This document shows, piece after piece, positions 40,281-48,330 of a stretch of DNA of 64,000 bases (its first letter is position 1; every line of letters begins with the position of its first letter). Position numbers and translations under genes: made by a program. The DNA is from Chloroflexota bacterium. Lineage in GTDB: Bacteria; Chloroflexota; Dormibacteria; Dormibacterales; Dormibacteraceae. The stretch covers positions 1 through 64,000 of the forward strand of contig VBHJ01000007.1 in NCBI GenBank assembly GCA_005887685.1, written 5' to 3'. A model generated the notes under the pieces. The model worked only from the letters and a program-made list of their open reading frames with translations, made no database searches and was not told the origin of the DNA.

Positions 40281-41471
40281 ATGAAGGACCTGGACCTCGT
40301 CATCGTGGGCGGCTGCGGCCATGTCGGCATGCCACTCGCCCTATCCCTCGCGGACTGCGGATACCAGGTGGGAGTCAACGACATCGACGAGGTGAAGATC
40401 GAGCAGGTCCGAGCGGGTCACGTACCGTTCCGGGAAACCGGCGCTGAGGACCTGCTTCGCAAGGTGCTGCCGACGGGCCGGCTCGAGCTGTCGCGCGACC
40501 CGGCGATGCTGAGCCGAACCCAGACGGTGATCCTGGTCATCGGCACACCGATCGACGAGTTCATGAACCCGTCCGTGCGCATCTTCGACAGGGTCCTCGA
40601 CGAGCTGACGCCGCATCTGCAGAAAGGCTCGCTGATCATCCTGCGGTCCACCGTCTTTCCGGGGACCAGTGAGACGGTCGAGCGGCGCTTGCGCGCGGCC
40701 GGCCTCGAGGCCCATGTCGCCTTCTGCCCCGAACGGATCGCGGAAGGTCACGCGCTCGAAGAGCTGCGCACGCTGCCACAGCTGGTCGGAGTCACGTCGG
40801 ATGAGGCGTTTGCCAGGGCGCGCGTGCTCTTCGAGAAGATGGGCGTCGCATCCGTCATCCAGACCACGCCGCTGGAGGCCGAGCTCGCAAAGCTCCTGAC
40901 CAACACCTGGCGGTACATGAAGTTCGCCATCGCGAATCAGTTTTTCGAGATCGTCAACCGCTCCGGGCTCGACTACAACCGGGTCCTCAACGCCATCCGG
41001 CAGGATTACCCGCGCGCGGCTGACCTTCCCGGACCTGGGTTCGCCGCCGGTCCGTGCCTGTTGAAAGACACGATGCAGCTCTCGGCGTTCACGGCCGACC
41101 ACTTCCCGATGGGCCAGGCCGCGATGCTGGTCAACGAAGGCCTCCCCGGCTACATCGTGGACACGCTCAACTCGCGCAATCCGCTTCTCGGCCGGACGCT
41201 CGGCATCCTCGGCATGGCGTTCAAAGGGGAGTCGGATGATCCTCGCGCCTCGCTGAGCTACAAGCTCCGCAAGCTGGCGCAGTTCAAGGGTGCGAGGGTG
41301 CTGTGCACTGACCCCTACATCGTCGACGAGACCTTCGAGCCGCTGGACAGGGTGCTCCGTGAGTCGGACGTCCTGGTGGTTGGCGCGCCCCATCGCGCAT
41401 ATCGCGAGCTCGAGCTCGACGGCCGCGACGTGGTCGACATCTGGGGCGTCACCGGACCAATCAAGCTCTGA
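40281..41471 (+). CDS. nucleotide sugar dehydrogenase (UDP-N-acetylmannosamine dehydrogenase-like)
   Basis: 'LVIVGGCGHVGMPLALSLADCGYQVGVNDID', 'AFCPERIAEGHALEEL', 'GPGFAAGPCLLKDT', 'GILGMAFKGESDDPRASLSYKL'. Confidence 0.88.
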   Translation: MKDLDLVIVGGCGHVGMPLALSLADCGYQVGVNDIDEVKIEQVRAGHVPFRETGAEDLLRKVLPTGRLELSRDPAMLSRTQTVILVIGTPIDEFMNPSVRIFDRVLDELTPHLQKGSLIILRSTVFPGTSETVERRLRAAGLEAHVAFCPERIAEGHALEELRTLPQLVGVTSDEAFARARVLFEKMGVASVIQTTPLEAELAKLLTNTWRYMKFAIANQFFEIVNRSGLDYNRVLNAIRQDYPRAADLPGPGFAAGPCLLKDTMQLSAFTADHFPMGQAAMLVNEGLPGYIVDTLNSRNPLLGRTLGILGMAFKGESDDPRASLSYKLRKLAQFKGARVLCTDPYIVDETFEPLDRVLRESDVLVVGAPHRAYRELELDGRDVVDIWGVTGPIKL

Positions 41472-42490
41472 AAGTTCTCGTCACTGGCGCAGCTGGGTTC
41501 ATCTGCGGGTATCTCGTCGCCGAGCTGCTCGACGCAGGGCACGAAGTTGTTGGCGTCGACAACTTCAGCAAGTACGGCCCGGTGCGGCGGGCTTTCGAAG
41601 ACGATCCTCGGTACCGCCTCGTCGAAGGCGACGCCAAGGACGCTGAGCTGCTCACCGAGCTGGCTGTCGACTGCGACCACCTGGTGGCGGGCGCCGCCAT
41701 GATCGGCGGCATTTCCTACTTCCACGAGTTCGCGTACGACCTGCTGGCCGAAAACGAACGCATCTGCGCCGCCACCTTCGATGCGGCGCTCAGCGCGTTC
41801 CGGCTGGGCCGGCTGCAGAAGATCACCGTTCTGTCGAGCAGCATGGTCTTCGAGTCCGCGTCGGTCTTCCCCACCCCGGAAGGTGCGCAGCTGACCAGCC
41901 CTCCCCCCCGCTCGACGTACGGGTTTCAGAAGCTGGCGACGGAATTCTTCGCTCGGGGCGCGCACGAGCAGTACGGCCTGCCCTACACGATCGTCCGCCC
42001 GTTTAACTGCGTCGGCATCGGTGAGCGGCGGGCGCTCCGAGACACAGATGTGATGAGCGGCAACGTGAAGCTCGCGATGAGCCACGTCGTCCCGGACCTC
42101 GTCCAGAAGGTGATCAAGGGCCAGGATCCGCTGCACATCCTCGGCGACGGAAGCCAGGTCCGGCATTACACGTACGGCGGTGACCTGGCACGCGGCATCC
42201 GTCTCGCCATGGAGTCGGAGCAGGCGCTGAATGAGGACTTCAACCTCTCGACCGCGACCTCGACCACGGTGCGGGAGCTGGCGGAGGTGGTCTGGCGCAA
42301 GGTCCATGGGCCGGGCGAGCCGCTTCGCCTCGTCTCGGACCCGCCCTACGAGCACGACGTCCAGATGCGAATTCCGGAGGTGGGCAAGGCGCGGCGCGTG
42401 CTGGGCTTTGAGGCCACCACTCCGCTCGAAGACGTGCTCGACGAGGTGATCCCATGGATCCGCGAAGAGATCGACGCGGGACGGATTTGA
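41468..42490 (+). CDS. NAD-dependent epimerase/dehydratase (extended SDR)
   Basis: 'KVLVTGAAGFICGYLVAELLDAGHEVVGVDNFSKYG', 'STYGFQKLATEFFARGAHEQYGLPYTIVRPFNCVG'; apparent CTG start overlapping the previous stop. Confidence 0.87.
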   Translation: MKVLVTGAAGFICGYLVAELLDAGHEVVGVDNFSKYGPVRRAFEDDPRYRLVEGDAKDAELLTELAVDCDHLVAGAAMIGGISYFHEFAYDLLAENERICAATFDAALSAFRLGRLQKITVLSSSMVFESASVFPTPEGAQLTSPPPRSTYGFQKLATEFFARGAHEQYGLPYTIVRPFNCVGIGERRALRDTDVMSGNVKLAMSHVVPDLVQKVIKGQDPLHILGDGSQVRHYTYGGDLARGIRLAMESEQALNEDFNLSTATSTTVRELAEVVWRKVHGPGEPLRLVSDPPYEHDVQMRIPEVGKARRVLGFEATTPLEDVLDEVIPWIREEIDAGRI

Positions 42491-42547
42491 GCCGTTGATA
42501 CGAAGTTTCGCTCGGCCCCTTCCCGCGCCTGCGTCGCGTACTTCCGC

Positions 42548-43276
42548 ATGAATGGGGAAGAGACGCCTGCGCTCTCGGTCGTGATACCGGTCTACAACGA
42601 GGGCGAGAACGTGGCGCCGACGCTTCGTGGCGTGGTCGAGCAGAGCCACGTCCGGCCGCTCGAGGTGCTGGTCGTGCATGACTTCGACGAGGACACGACG
42701 GTGCCCGTGGTCAAGCGACTCCAGGCGGAGCTGCCCGAGCTGCGCCTGCACAAGAACACGCTCGGTCGAGGCGCGCTCAACGCGATGAAGTCGGGGCTGC
42801 GCGCCGCCCGGGCGCCTTACGTCCTTATCACCATGGGCGACGGCTCGGACAATCCTGCCGACATCGATCCGATGTACCGGCTCGCCAAGGACGGAGCCGA
42901 TGTCGTGGCGGGATCTCGCTACATGCGAGGCGGCCGCCAGGTCGGCGGGCCGTTCCTCAAGCGGACCATGTCGCGCACCGCCGGGCTGTCGCTGCACTGG
43001 TTGGGCGGGCTGCCCGTCCACGACGCGACCAGCAACTTCCGGCTTTACTCCAAGCGATTGTTGAACCAGGTCACGATTGAGTCACGCGGCGGCTTCGAGC
43101 TCGGCCTGGAGCTGACTGTCAAGGCCTACCGCCTCGGCATGAGGGTGGCGGAGGTGCCGACGACCTGGCGGGACCGGACCGCCGGCGAGAGCCGATTCAA
43201 GCTGGTGGAGTGGCTGCCCAGGTACCTTCACTGGTACTGGCGCGGAATCGTTGGAAGGGTGGTCATTAATCGATAA
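42548..43276 (+). CDS. glycosyltransferase family 2
   Basis: 'LSVVIPVYNEGENVAPTLRGVVEQ', 'YVLITMGDGSDNPADIDPMYRLAKDGADVVAGSRYM'. Confidence 0.9.
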   Translation: MNGEETPALSVVIPVYNEGENVAPTLRGVVEQSHVRPLEVLVVHDFDEDTTVPVVKRLQAELPELRLHKNTLGRGALNAMKSGLRAARAPYVLITMGDGSDNPADIDPMYRLAKDGADVVAGSRYMRGGRQVGGPFLKRTMSRTAGLSLHWLGGLPVHDATSNFRLYSKRLLNQVTIESRGGFELGLELTVKAYRLGMRVAEVPTTWRDRTAGESRFKLVEWLPRYLHWYWRGIVGRVVINR

Positions 43277-43277
43277 G

Positions 43278-44321
43278 ATGTGCCGCGTGAAGCGCCTGAA
43301 ATACCCGCTGGCCGCCGTCGCGATTGCCGTTTTGGTGCTGGCGCCAATGACCGCCGCTGCCGCGACGCCGACCCCCAATCCGTCGCTCGACACCATCCTG
43401 GCCAAGCCGCCCAGCACAGACTTCAACGAGCTGACCACGAGCGCCCTCAACGGGGCGTTCACTGCCCATGACTGGGCGACCCTGAACGGCAGCGGCAGCG
43501 CCGCGACCGACACCGAGAACGCCCTGAATCACGACGGCTTCGTGGCCGGGTACGGCAAAACCTGGGCGCAGGTTTCGTCTGGCCACGCGCTCATCGAGGC
43601 GGTGATGGCTTTCAACGGCGGACAGGGGGCCCGCAAGGCCCTGACCGGCCTGGAGGCCGGTGACAAATCCGACCCCGCCTACAAGCACTCGGTCACCGTC
43701 AGCGGAATCGACCCGTACTACGGCGCTCACTTCGTTGATTCGAGTAACAACGTCGTCGAAGACCTCTTTGCCTTCGCCAAGGGCAATGACGTGTTCGGCG
43801 TGCTCTTCGTGTCAGACAAGGATGACGTGGCGACGCTGGCGGTCACCCAGGCCAAGGCCCAGTTTGCCGCCGCGCCGGAAAGCACGATTCCCTCCTCGCA
43901 GTGGCCGGAGAACACCTCGCCGGCGTCGTCCTTCCCGGTTGCCGCATTTGCCATCGCGGTCGCGTTCGTGATCGTCGTCGTCGGGTTGATCGCGTTCCTG
44001 GCGCTTCGGCGTCGGAGCGCTCCCGCCATGGCCGGCGCGTACGGAATGCCGGCCGCGTACGGGATGCCGGCCGCGTACGGGACGCCAGGCGCTCCCGATG
44101 CAATGGGCGCCCCTGGTGCGATGGACACGCAAGGCGCGACCGCCGGCGCGGTTCAGATGTCGCCGGACGGCAATTACTGGTGGGATGGCCAGGCCTGGAA
44201 GGATGCCGCGCACGAAGCGCCGCCCGCCGCCCAGCGCTCGGGCGACGGAACGCTGTGGTGGGACGGTGCGAACTGGAGGCCGGTGCCCCAGGCGGCCGCC
44301 GAACAGCCGCCGGCGAGCTAA
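43278..44321 (+). CDS. secreted/single-pass membrane protein with two C-terminal WWDG (DUF2510-like) motifs
   Basis: Signal peptide, one C-terminal TM, then 'SPDGNYWWDGQAWKDA' and 'SGDGTLWWDGANWRPV'. Confidence 0.7.
   Translation: MCRVKRLKYPLAAVAIAVLVLAPMTAAAATPTPNPSLDTILAKPPSTDFNELTTSALNGAFTAHDWATLNGSGSAATDTENALNHDGFVAGYGKTWAQVSSGHALIEAVMAFNGGQGARKALTGLEAGDKSDPAYKHSVTVSGIDPYYGAHFVDSSNNVVEDLFAFAKGNDVFGVLFVSDKDDVATLAVTQAKAQFAAAPESTIPSSQWPENTSPASSFPVAAFAIAVAFVIVVVGLIAFLALRRRSAPAMAGAYGMPAAYGMPAAYGTPGAPDAMGAPGAMDTQGATAGAVQMSPDGNYWWDGQAWKDAAHEAPPAAQRSGDGTLWWDGANWRPVPQAAAEQPPAS
44037..44090 (+). repeat. 18-nt tandem repeat x3 inside CDS
   Basis: GCGTACGG(A/G)ATGCCGGCC units encoding AYGMPA-AYGMPA-AYGTPG. 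Confidence 0.9.
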
Positions 44322-45337
44322 CCGACCAGCGGCCTGTAGTTGCGCTTGTAGTACTCCCAGTACTCGCCCGACTTGAGCGGGCGCCACCAATCGGGATTGT
44401 CCTGGTACCAGCGCACGGTCTGCTGCAGCCCCTCGGCAAAAGTGACGCGCGGCTCCCAACCGAGCGCTGTGATGCGCGATATGTCGAGGGCGTAGCGGTA
44501 GTCGTGTCCCGGTCGGTCGGCGACGAACTCGATGAGGCTTCGGGGCTTGCCCATGATGTCGAGCACGGCCTCGGCCACCTGCAGCCCCGTGGTCTCCGCT
44601 CCTGTGCCGACGTTGTACACACCGCCGACAGGCGCTTCGTGCAGCACCATGTCGATGGCTCGGCAGTGGTCGTCGACGTAGATATAGTCGCGAACCGCCG
44701 ACCCGTCGTTGTAGAGCGGCAACCTCATGTCGTCGATCGCGTTGGTGATGAGCACCGGGATCAGCTTTTCCGGGTACTGATAGGGCCCGTAGTTGTTCGA
44801 GCCGCGGGTCACGAGCAGCGGCAGCCCAAAGCTCTCGGCGTACGCGTGGGCGATGTGCTCACCGCCGGCCTTGCTTGCCGAGTAAGGGCTCCGAGGCCGC
44901 AGCGGGTCCTCTTCACGGGAACGGCCGCCGCTCACGTCGCCGTACACCTCGTCCGTGCTCACGAGGAGGAAGACCTCATGGCCGTATCGCCTCGCCGCCT
45001 CGCACAGCACGGCGGTGCCGCGGACGTCGGTCTCGATGAAGGCGAACGGGTCCATCAGCGAGCGGTCGACGTGCGTCTCAGCGGCGAAGTTGACGATCGC
45101 GTCAACATGGCCGGCCAGCGTGTTGACGAGGTCGGCATCGCAGATATCGCCATGGACGAAACGAAAACCTGGCCCGCCTTCGAACTCGGCGAGGTTCGCG
45201 AGGTTGCCGGCGTAGGTCAGCTTGTCGAGCACCGTGATCTCCACTTCGGGCCTGGTGCGCCGGAGGTGGCGGACGAAGTTCGAGCCGATGAAGCCCGCGG
45301 CGCCCGCGATCAGCAGACGCCTCAACGAACGGGTCAT
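44318..45337 (-). CDS. rmlB: dTDP-glucose 4,6-dehydratase
   Basis: 'RLLIAGAAGFIGSNFVRHLRRTRPEVEITVLDKLTYAGNLANL', 'STDEVYGDV', 'YSASKAGGEHIAHAYAESFGLPLLVTRGSNNYGPYQYPEKLIP'. Confidence 0.95.
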   Translation of the reverse strand: MTRSLRRLLIAGAAGFIGSNFVRHLRRTRPEVEITVLDKLTYAGNLANLAEFEGGPGFRFVHGDICDADLVNTLAGHVDAIVNFAAETHVDRSLMDPFAFIETDVRGTAVLCEAARRYGHEVFLLVSTDEVYGDVSGGRSREEDPLRPRSPYSASKAGGEHIAHAYAESFGLPLLVTRGSNNYGPYQYPEKLIPVLITNAIDDMRLPLYNDGSAVRDYIYVDDHCRAIDMVLHEAPVGGVYNVGTGAETTGLQVAEAVLDIMGKPRSLIEFVADRPGHDYRYALDISRITALGWEPRVTFAEGLQQTVRWYQDNPDWWRPLKSGEYWEYYKRNYRPLVG

Positions 45338-45783
45338 TTGATCGAGGGACCCGCTGTCCAGTCGTATCCGATGGACGGGTCGTCGTGCGGGATGCGGCCC
45401 TCATCGGCCGGCGCGTAGACGTTGGACGTGATGTAGAGCAGGTGCGACAGCTCCAGTGCCCGGCAGCCGTGCGCAACGCCCGGAGGGATCTTCAAGCAGG
45501 AGGCGTGGGCATCACCCATCAGGAACTCCATGAGCTGGCCCTTGCTCGGCGACCCATCACGCGTGTCGTAGAGCGCGACCTTGAGCGCACCGATCACGTA
45601 CCACCAGTCGGTCTGGCGCTGGTGAATGTGCCACGCCTTGGCGGTTCCGGGATACATCAAGGAATGGCTCCACTGGCCGAAGTGTTCGAAGAAGTCGTCC
45701 GTCTCGCGGATGACCTCGCGAAAGAATCCCCGCTCGTCGGCATGCGTGACGAGCTCCTTCAGCACGACGCCCTCGATGCTCAT
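45334..45783 (-). CDS. dTDP-4-dehydrorhamnose 3,5-epimerase family protein (atypical RmlC-like cupin)
   Basis: 149 aa; 'ELVTHADERGFFREVIRETDDFFEHFGQWSHSLMYPGTAKAWHIHQRQTDWWYVIGALKVALYDTRDGSP', 'KIPPGVAHGCRAL'. Confidence 0.8.
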   Translation of the reverse strand: MSIEGVVLKELVTHADERGFFREVIRETDDFFEHFGQWSHSLMYPGTAKAWHIHQRQTDWWYVIGALKVALYDTRDGSPSKGQLMEFLMGDAHASCLKIPPGVAHGCRALELSHLLYITSNVYAPADEGRIPHDDPSIGYDWTAGPSIK

Positions 45784-46502
45784 TGCTCCTGGCTCGCGGC
45801 GCGCGAACGGACGAAGTCGTTCACCGAGTAGTAGGCCTGGATCGACTCGCCGGCGTCGCCCCAGAAACCTTCGAGCACGTCGTACTCCATCAGACCCTGA
45901 TCCAGGTACCAGTTGTTGACGTCGGTGATCTCCAGCTCTCCTCGGCCGGACGGTTTGAGCTCCGGCAACACCTTCCAGACCGTCTCGTCATAGAAGTAGA
46001 CACCGGTGACCGCGAACTGGCTCGGCGGATCGGCAGGCTTTTCGATGATGCGCTCGATCTTGCGATTGCCGTCGAACTGGGCCACGCCGAGGTGGCGCAG
46101 GTGTTCTGGGTCCGACTCTTTGGTGAGAAAGGCCTCGACGCACGGCTTGATCGACCGCTCGAAGATGTTGTCCGCGAGAAGGACGACGCACCGGTCCTGG
46201 GCGACGAACTTCTCCGCCAGGCCGAGCGCCTCAGCGATGCCGCCGGCCTTGTCCTGGTAGGCATAGAGGAGGCGCTCGATGCCGAATTCGTGCCCGTTGC
46301 CGAGCAGGCGGAGGAACTCGCCCGCATGGGTCCCCCCGGTGACCAGCATGATCTCGTCCACTCCCGCGCCGACCAGCGACTCGATCGCGTAGTTGATCAT
46401 CGGTCGGTCGTAGATCGGAAGCAGGTGCTTGTTGGTGATGCGCGTCAGCGGATGGAGGCGGCTTCCAGTGCCGCCGGCCAGTATGACGCCCTTCATCGAC
46501 AC
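45780..46502 (-). CDS. rmlA: glucose-1-phosphate thymidylyltransferase-type nucleotidyltransferase
   Basis: 'KGVILAGGTGSRLHPLTRITNKHLLPIYDRPMINYAIESLVGAGVDEIMLVTGG', 'RIIEKPADPPSQFAVTGVYFYD'. Confidence 0.92.
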   Translation of the reverse strand: MSMKGVILAGGTGSRLHPLTRITNKHLLPIYDRPMINYAIESLVGAGVDEIMLVTGGTHAGEFLRLLGNGHEFGIERLLYAYQDKAGGIAEALGLAEKFVAQDRCVVLLADNIFERSIKPCVEAFLTKESDPEHLRHLGVAQFDGNRKIERIIEKPADPPSQFAVTGVYFYDETVWKVLPELKPSGRGELEITDVNNWYLDQGLMEYDVLEGFWGDAGESIQAYYSVNDFVRSRAASQEQ

Positions 46503-46568
46503 CGGATTCTAGGCTTGATGATGCGGTGAGCTACAAGTCCTTGTGGCAGACTGGCCGCTGCAAAGCAG

Positions 46569-47657
46569 ATGCCTAGACCGGACAACTGGCCGCGCACCAT
46601 CCTTCACGTCGACCTCGACGCGTTCTACACGTCCGTCCACCAGCGCGACGATCCGAAGCTCCGCGGCGTGCCGGTCGCGGTTGCCGGTCGTTCCCGGCGG
46701 GCGGTCGTCATGGGCGCCTCCTACGAGGCGCGGGCTTACGGCGTCCGCTCGGCGATGCCCCTCCACGAGGCGTTGCAGCTCTGCCCACAGCTCACCGTGA
46801 TCGCGCCCGACAGTGCTCGCTACCGCGAGGCGAGCCGGCTGGTCCATCAGATCTTTCGCCGCTTCACATCGCCTGAGCTGGTCGAAGGCATCGCGCTTGA
46901 CGAGGCCTACCTCGACGTCACCGCGCGGACTCGGCATGGGACCTCAAACGCGGAGGAAGTGGCCCGCCGCATCAAATTCCAGATCCACACCGAGGTCGGG
47001 CTGACCGCTTCGGTCGGCGCGGCCACCTCGAAGCTGGTGGCGAAGGTGGCGAGCGGCACCCGCAAGCCGGACGGCCTGGTTCTGGTGCCGCCAGACACCG
47101 AGGCCGACTTCCTTGCGCCGCTGCCGGTCGGGGTCATCCCGGGCCTCGGCCCCAAGACGGAGGAAAGGCTGCACGCGATGGGCCTGCGCACGGTGGGTGC
47201 GCTGGCGACATACGAGACCCAGCGTCTGGTCCAGGCAGTCGGCACCAACGGCGCGGTGCTCCAGCGACTCGCCCAGGGACGCGACCGGACGCCCGTGGAC
47301 GGCAGCCGGCCGGCCAAGACCATCTCCGCCGAAACCACCTTCGAGAGCGACGTCAGCGACCGCGTCCAGCTCGAGGTGGCGCTGCGCGACCTCACCGACC
47401 GCGTCACCGAAAGGCTCAAGACCGACGGCGTGCGTGCCCGGACGGTCTACGTGAAGCTGAAGCTCCCGGACTTCAGGCTCGTGAGCCGCCAGGTGAGCCG
47501 GACGAGCCCGACCGACGACGTCGAGACGATCTTCCGCGCCGCGCGGTCGGCGCTGGAGAAGTCGCACGTGGAGTCGCGGGCGGTGCGGCTGATTGGGGTG
47601 GGCCTGTCCGGTCTCGAGCACCCTGCGCCCGACCTGCAGCTGACCCTTTTCGATTAG
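46569..47657 (+). CDS. dinB: DNA polymerase IV
   Basis: 'TILHVDLDAFYTSVHQRDDPKLRGVPVAV', 'RAYGVRSAMPLHEALQLCP', 'GIALDEAYLDVT', 'GLTASVGAATSKLVAKVASGTRKPDGL'. Confidence 0.95.
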   Translation: MPRPDNWPRTILHVDLDAFYTSVHQRDDPKLRGVPVAVAGRSRRAVVMGASYEARAYGVRSAMPLHEALQLCPQLTVIAPDSARYREASRLVHQIFRRFTSPELVEGIALDEAYLDVTARTRHGTSNAEEVARRIKFQIHTEVGLTASVGAATSKLVAKVASGTRKPDGLVLVPPDTEADFLAPLPVGVIPGLGPKTEERLHAMGLRTVGALATYETQRLVQAVGTNGAVLQRLAQGRDRTPVDGSRPAKTISAETTFESDVSDRVQLEVALRDLTDRVTERLKTDGVRARTVYVKLKLPDFRLVSRQVSRTSPTDDVETIFRAARSALEKSHVESRAVRLIGVGLSGLEHPAPDLQLTLFD

Positions 47658-48330
47658 GGGTCCGGTCGACCACTGGCCGCGGCAATGCGGCCAGCACCTC
47701 GCCCACCGTCGTCCAGCCCAGCGCCGCCTCGGCGCGCTTGATCAGCCCACGAAACACCATCGCCGTCGCCCTGGCGTCATCCAGGGCGGCGTGGGCCGGG
47801 GTCACATCGAGGCCAAGCTCGTCAACAAGACGCGCGAGCCCAGGGGTCTGGCCTTTCGGGAGGTCGAGCACGAGACGCGCAAGCGCGGTGGTGTCGATGA
47901 TCGGATGCTCGAGCGGGCTCTCCAGCCCACGCCCCACGAGCCAGGTGTCGAACGCGTCGTGGCTGTGCTCGACCAGGACCGCGCCCTGCGCGAAACGCAG
48001 GAAAGCGCGCCGCGCGTCTTTGAACTCCGGCGCGCCAATGAGCATCGAGCGGTCGATGTGGTGGCGCTTGCGAGCGTAGGGGTTGATCGGCGCCCTGCAG
48101 TCGACCAGCGTGTCGAAGAAGGAGAGCGTGCCATCGAGCGTGAAGCGCTCGGCCCCGATCTCGAGGACGAGGAAAGGCGCGTTACCGGTCGTCTCGACGT
48201 CGAGCGCGACGAACTGCGCCTGCGCGAGGCGGGTCAGCGGCCCCAGCTCCGGCGCGTCGACGGCAATTTCCTCCCAAGGCACGAGCTCTGTCGCCCCGCG
48301 CGGCTTCAAGTAGAGAGGTCGCGGGCTCAT
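47473..48330 (-). CDS. 3'-5' exonuclease, DnaQ-like
   Basis: 'FVALDVETTGNAPFLVLEIGAERF' (DxE), 'VEHSHDAFDTWLV', 'HAALDDARATAMVF' (HxAxxD); last ~60 codons run antisense over the dinB 3' end. Confidence 0.82.
   Translation of the reverse strand: MSPRPLYLKPRGATELVPWEEIAVDAPELGPLTRLAQAQFVALDVETTGNAPFLVLEIGAERFTLDGTLSFFDTLVDCRAPINPYARKRHHIDRSMLIGAPEFKDARRAFLRFAQGAVLVEHSHDAFDTWLVGRGLESPLEHPIIDTTALARLVLDLPKGQTPGLARLVDELGLDVTPAHAALDDARATAMVFRGLIKRAEAALGWTTVGEVLAALPRPVVDRTPNRKGSAAGRAQGARDRTGPPQSAAPPATPRATSPAPTARRGRSSRRRRSGSSGSPGGSRA

Noticed and set aside
41315-43021. 568-aa minus-strand ORF
   Set aside because: Antisense to the epimerase and GT2 genes whose protein motifs are clear; no recognisable domain.
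44037-44090. Possible CRISPR-like repeats
   Set aside because: The 18-nt units are directly abutting, in frame and coding (AYGMPA); there are no spacers.
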